The notes under the pieces: model-generated
What the model was told of the DNA's origin: nothing
Databases searched by the model: none
Seen by the model: the letters and a program-made list of their open reading frames with translations, nothing else
Made by a program: the position numbers and the translations under genes
Assembly (NCBI GenBank): GCA_020081605.1
Contig: JAHREC010000013.1
Location: forward strand, 5,270,001 to 5,334,000
DNA: 64,000 nucleotides
Direction of reading: 5' to 3'
Origin: Albifimbria verrucaria
Taxonomy: Eukaryota; Ascomycota; Sordariomycetes; Hypocreales; Stachybotryaceae
In this document: positions 59,318 to 64,000 of the stretch, in pieces
How the letters are laid out: every line of letters begins with the position of its first letter
Position numbering within the stretch: position 1 is the first letter of the stretch

Positions 59318-62039
59318 TGCTTCCCCGCGTTCTCAGTCTGTACCTAGCCGAGGGGATTCAATCATGCATCAGGTCTAGTCACGACAGAGGCAACATGTGC
59401 AGATAATTCCTGTCCGGCCTTACTCCCGCCTCTGAATGGCACATCTCATGCTAGCATGTCACGCCAAGTACAATTTCTCATCAGATGCTTTAGATTGTCA
59501 CCAGGTGGATCCATATTTTATCAGGTAATAGAAAATATCATTCGTGCGTCAACGCTGTGTAGCTATCCTCGATCTTATGTATGTTATACAGGGCAGTAGT
59601 AAAATGGGGTATCTTCCGCCGTGGTTCTGAGCCCAGCCCAGAGCTATGAAAGCATCCAGCTTGCTCGAACTCGTTTCTTGCTCCGGCAGTCTTGTACAAC
59701 ACAGTGATTGGTACAGTAATAAACAAGAATGGATAATCCGCAGGGCATATCCATCCAAGACGTACCTCCTTGCGGAGATGTCGCCTCAAACATAAAGAGC
59801 AGAAACAGGCCCCAAAGATATCCCGGAACGGACCGGGGCGAAATGTAGAAAAGAAAGAAAAGATAAACAGACGGCGCAAGCCCAAATCCCAAGTCTATAT
59901 GCAGTTGCCCAAGCAAGTCTTTTTCCCAGCCCATACCCAAATTTTGTGATCCGATCCCAGTAGTTCCAAAAGCGACCAAAAAGTAAAGAAAGAAAAAAAT
60001 CCAAGAAATCGCGCGGGCCGTGGATCCATCGCAATGTGCCGAAATGACAATCGCGGCTTTCCGATTATCGTTGAGGTGGTCCCTGCCATCTCCGCATGTC
60101 CAAGACATGTTGCGACATGGTTGGATCTGCATTCCAGGGCGATCCGCCCTTGACATTGGTGCATGTCAAATTTCGATGGCAAGGGAGGTAGGAAAAGTGA
60201 CGAGTAAGCCCGATCTGTCAAGCAGGTGGCCACACGTAGAAACCAGGCCCAAATTTCGTGAGTTCGCCGTCTATGGTTCAACGCCGCGCATGTCGAATCC
60301 TTATCGAATGCGAGTAAAATAAAAAGTGCAAAAGAAGCGCGCCCTATCGGTAGTGCTGAAATCCTCAGCAAGTGTCGTGAGCGACCCTGCTCCTGGGAAG
60401 CAACGAGGTGACCTAGCGCCCGTGGTATATGTCGCTTCGGAGGAATGCGAATTAAAAGGTCGTATCGGAATGCATAATACAGTGCGTAGTACAGGTGTGG
60501 CCGTGATGCCGATTATTAGGTGTGGTAAGCGAGAAAGCCATGTATAGAAAGGTCGGCGTTTAGGAGGATTGGTCCTCTCCGTCACGCCTCTGGTCTACCA
60601 CCGCGTGTTCACATCAAGAACAACGGGGCCATCCAGGTGAGTTGATTTAACACGGCCATCGCAGAAGGCCTTCGACAATGCCATTATCGCGGCTGCGGGC
60701 GTGGCGGGGCTTAGGAACGCCGGTTGTGTCGTAGGCTCCACGGCCCATGTTGCAAGGGGTTGAGTTTCCGGCTATCATTGTGACTAAGTGGAAATGATGA
60801 CTGAGCGTGGAAGAGTGCTGCGTAGGCAAACATGTTAGCAAATGGGACTCGGTGCGTGACGAAGGTTGGCTCATTTCTTATAGAGCTAAGCTGATGATAC
60901 GAGCGGAGCGCGCCGAGGGGCTCCGGTGCGAAGTGTGACATGACACTGATAAATAGAAGATTAGGAAGCGACGGTGACTCACATTGTGATGTGCGCGGTG
61001 TCACAGCGAAGGCAAACTGTGGGCAAGGCAGATACAGATGAGTGAGCGGCCTGGGAAGGTTGCGCGAGGCGATTGGATGAGATGGCTAGAGACTGCCAGA
61101 TGGCGGCCGTATGGCGAGCGTGACCAATATTGTTGCTGTTTCGGAGGGAGCAGCTCAGGCGGATGAGGTCGTTGTAGACGAGGCGAAGAAATCGGCACCG
61201 GCGCGTCGGGTATGGCGACACGAAGAGAAATTCCTGTCGCAGACGAAATTCGACTGAATAAGTCGAAGGTCAGGGTTTTCGTTTGTGCGAGGGTTGGTCG
61301 GGCGATGCGGCGCAAAGTCCAACTATTGACCGGGGAGATAACCGAGGTCGCGTAGATTTGACAGAGTACCCGGCGGTTGAGCAGGGTGGAATTTCGCAGA
61401 CAGATCGACCAAGTGCGAAAGGCTGTTGTTGTTGGTACTACTCTCTTCTTGATCCGGGAGAGTAAGGGGTACGGGAAAATAGGCGAGTCGTGTAAAGCAA
61501 GGCAAATGTGTAGACAGATGTGTCCGAGTGTCGTGAGTAGCCCGGGCAAAGATTCCTGGGTTTGGGAGCAGACTGCGTACAAGCAGATAATGTAAGAGAG
61601 TCTTGAGGATTAGAAGATCAATGGAGGAGCTGGTGAAGTGCTTATGGAAGGAAGAGCAGGACCAGAAATGAGATGAAGTCTAGAGGGTGCGGAAACGAGA
61701 GCTTTTGTATAAGACCCAGCTTCATCTAGCCAGGGAGGAAGGGGGCGTGGAAATTCGCAAGAAAAAAAAATAGGCAAGGACACTTTGGGCTGTCTTTCCG
61801 TAACTACACCCCGGGGAAGGAAAGAGTCAGAGGGAAAGGCGCCCTGATGCAATCAGCAATCAAAAAAACGGGAAAGAAAAAAGCCCAGGCAGAAAAAATA
61901 ATTAATTACAGCCTACGCAGGACCAGGCTGGGAAATTTCCTTTCCTTCCCCCTGGACGGAATGAGCCTGGAAGGGTGTGCCTGGCCCCAAAACCACGTTG
62001 GTGGGCTCTAGAAGGTCAGGGGATGTACGTGGTGTGGTT

Positions 62040-62290
62040 ACTTTAGGTACCGCAAGCAGGTACGGTGTTCCGGTGGAAGGCCAAGGGCGCCGATCCGTGA
62101 GAAAGGAAGCAAATGACACTAAATGCTTCCCTGCCGCGCATTACATGTGCATGTACCTCTTTGCAGGTACATGCCAGGGCGCGAGGGCCTACGGCGCAGT
62201 ACCTCCGGTACCTGGGCGCATTGCCCTGGGAGCGCTGGGCCTGAGGTACCTCGCTGCGTGGTGTGGGCGCCGGGGAGAGCACAGCAGGTA
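62040..62290. repeat. GGTACC/AGGTAC-rich patch
   Basis: At least seven AGGTAC, GGTACC or GTACCT motifs in 250 bp, irregularly spaced, with a further patch at 62645-62760. Confidence 0.6.
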
Positions 62291-63012
62291 CGCACGCCTA
62301 CATATCTGACAGACAGGGGAGGGGCCCCAGCAACGCGACTCTTGGCCAGGTAACGGTACGGCAGGGTGCCGGCCCCACTGTATGGGAACCGTGGTAAAGC
62401 TACCTACTGGCTCAGGGTGTCCTCACACGGGTAATGGGTCAGCATGGATTGGGTCATGGTCATGGAAGAGGTCAGAACGGGATTGAGGGCCCTTTTGGAG
62501 GACCGGCCTGGCTCCCCGTCGCACCGGGACCGACTTTGGGGAGCAGGGGGTGGAGGCCCAGAGGAGCAGCAGAAGCAGAAGCAGAAGTGGAAGTGGAAGC
62601 AGAAGACGAAGAAGAAGAGCTCACACAGGATGGTGGAGACTTGCCTTCGGGTACCTGGCAGTAGGTCCAGTAGGTACCTTCTTAGATGCTTCTAGTTGCG
62701 GGGCCTCCCACCGTAGCTCAACAAGTCGCATTTCATTTCGACCGAGGTACCTTGCACTACCTGCTAGCTGGCGTGCGACCTTTTGTCTTTTTCCTTTCGG
62801 TCGCCCAAGTTAAGGGGAGAGAGGAAGAGAAACCTCAGGTGCCTCTCGGTTGCTGGCAACATGGGGTTTCGCCTGCTGGTCTTTTCCCTTTGGGATACGA
62901 TACTGTACTCGCAAGTACTGTACAGCCAGCATCTTACAGTATGCTGCTGCAGTCAGGATTCCTACCCCGTCTTTGTCATTTACGAATTTGGATTTGGTCC
63001 TCGCATCCCACT

Positions 63013-63041
63013 CATCCATCCATCCATCCATTCATCCATCC
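63013..63041 (+). repeat. CATC tetramer array
   Basis: About seven CATC/CATT tetramers in tandem. Confidence 0.85.
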
Positions 63042-63588
63042 GTCTCCCCGGCAGCCCAGCCCAGTCCCAGTCCCGTCCCCTGCCCGCCCCAAGTCTCCGG
63101 GATGCTCTGGGTGGCTTTGATTGTCAAAGATGGCATCCGAATCATTCGTTTATCTTTTTATTCCTTTTTTTTTGTTGAGAAGATTTTTTCCCACGGCCTG
63201 GCTAGTCCGCCCTGTGTTTGCGACCTCTCGGGGATTGTCCAGCTTGTGGTCATTTCCCGGTGCGTGCGCCGAGTGTTTGTGACTCGCGCAGCAAGCGGCA
63301 TCAAAGCTGAGCAGCCAAGCTTGCCTGCGCAATGACTGGAGGTGGTGTAGTTATTTGTCCCCTGAATCAGTCCTGATGCACGGGGTCGGTGCTAGAGAGG
63401 TCTTGCAACGCCGTCGCGGGTTCGACAATAGGAGTGGCGCTAGTATTGGAGCTGGCTGTTTGTTTCCTTTTTCTTTTTCTGTGCAGGTAAGAAGTTACTG
63501 TACTGATTGATCGTGTTATCTCATGTCTCTGTTGATCTGGAGAAATGTGACAGAAAAGATTTCTCCCATTAGCCACATTTGTGAACCC

Positions 63589-63612
63589 TTTTTTTTTTTT
63601 TTTTTTTTTTTT
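63589..63612 (+). repeat. T24 homopolymer
   Basis: Uninterrupted run of 24 T, the longest homopolymer in the window. Confidence 0.95.
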
Positions 63613-64000
63613 GAGGCACTCAATTCCGCATATTGTATGTTTCTTTTATTTATTTATTTTATTTACTTGTTCTTGAAGAAACTACCCACCCAAATCTCCC
63701 TCTCCTCCTCCCCCTCCCTTGCCTCCAGCTCGATCTGTTGCTTGTCTCATCTCATATTACTCGTCACTTGCCCGTGCGGCGCAATCTTGCTTCCGTCTCG
63801 GGCTCGAGCGAGTCTCACGGGCAAGGTTACAGAAGCTCTCGGAGCCGCTGCCATTGATTCGGTATCTTAGGTTAACCTAACGTTAAATCATCACCCGGCC
63901 CGTTGCCGCTGCGCTAAGAGGGCAACGCCACCCAAACGGCTGCAGCCGTCTAGTCTAGACTTCACCACCATCAGGTATGTACGCACGTAGTGTCTGCGCG

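Larger units (their letters stand above)
56093..64000. other. Gene-free region, 7.9 kb
   Basis: No recognisable protein or RNA gene on either strand. Features inside are CT-rich and GA-rich stretches (57240-57330, 58060-58110, 58560-58840), GGTACC-rich patches (58130-58190, 62040-62290, 62645-62760), a CATC array (63013-63041) and a T24 run (63589-63612). Many ORFs overlap on both strands with no domain. It may be the extended upstream region of a regulator lying to the right, but nothing seen proves that. Confidence 0.5.

Noticed and set aside
1..64000. Programmed frameshifting, RNA editing or pseudogenes as the cause of the many frame breaks
   Set aside because: The breaks are too many, always losses, mostly at C/G runs, and hit essential single-copy genes with otherwise intact protein sequence. 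An assembly error explains them better.
1..64000. tRNA, 5S rRNA or snoRNA genes
   Set aside because: I looked for the GGTTCRANTCC T-arm box paired with a plausible cloverleaf and found none. A covariance-model search (tRNAscan-SE, Infernal) would be decisive.
1..64000. CRISPR array or prokaryotic system
   Set aside because: Introns, split genes and fungal proteins show eukaryotic DNA; the tandem arrays have no unique spacers.
1..64000. Transposons or retroelements
   Set aside because: No reverse transcriptase, transposase, integrase, long terminal repeats or long inverted repeats were recognised.

Overview
This is nuclear DNA from a filamentous ascomycete, most likely a Sordariomycete and probably Hypocreales. 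The evidence is short introns (about 50-75 nt, GTAAGT-type donors, CTAAC branch sites), large intergenic spaces rich in GGTACC and TTACC repeats, and protein families that read as fungal orthologues. The GFO/IDH/MocA gene strongly resembles the Trichoderma D-xylose dehydrogenase XYD1. I see no rRNA, tRNA, CRISPR array, transposon or virus-derived gene.

Layout, left to right: a SANT/Myb protein (0.5-1.5 kb, +); tRNA wobble methyltransferase Trm9 (2.2-3.0 kb, -); XYD1-like D-xylose dehydrogenase (-) head-to-head with an aldo-keto reductase (+) (4.9-8.0 kb); deoxyhypusine synthase (-); a 2142-residue two-SANT co-repressor of the Snt1/NCoR type (11.0-17.7 kb, +); DASH subunit Dad1 (+); Rho4 GTPase (-); elongin C (+); lariat debranching enzyme Dbr1 (+); Mob1 (+); ATP synthase OSCP (+); a nine-exon GH63-like glucosidase (-, 28.6-32.1 kb); a cis-prenyltransferase Rer2 (+); an ING/PHD protein Pho23 (+); an LRR protein (+, 42.6-44.4 kb); V-ATPase subunit a (+); CPSF-73/Ysh1 (-) head-to-head with TAF4 (+); and a Nit2-type nitrilase (+, 54.8-56.1 kb). 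The last 7.9 kb has no recognisable gene.

The window is essentially a run of conserved housekeeping and chromatin genes, not a specialised cluster. Links are functional themes only: RNA processing (Dbr1, Ysh1, Trm9), transcription and chromatin (Snt1, Pho23, TAF4, elongin C), cell division and polarity (Dad1, Mob1, Rho4), and energy and pH (OSCP, Vph1).

The most important property for any reader is technical. Seventeen of the twenty genes are broken by small frameshifts, about 53 sites by my hand count. Every one is repaired by adding one or two bases, usually to a C or G run, and none needs a base removed. I also see no C or G run longer than five anywhere in the 64 kb, although A/T runs reach 24. 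This points to homopolymer under-calling in the assembly, not gene decay. CDS spans below are the inferred full gene extents, introns included, with frameshift sites listed. The most interesting biology is a 3-nt microexon in the GH63-like gene, a start codon split by an intron in the Snt1-like gene, and a stop-free 291-nt intron in the nitrilase.
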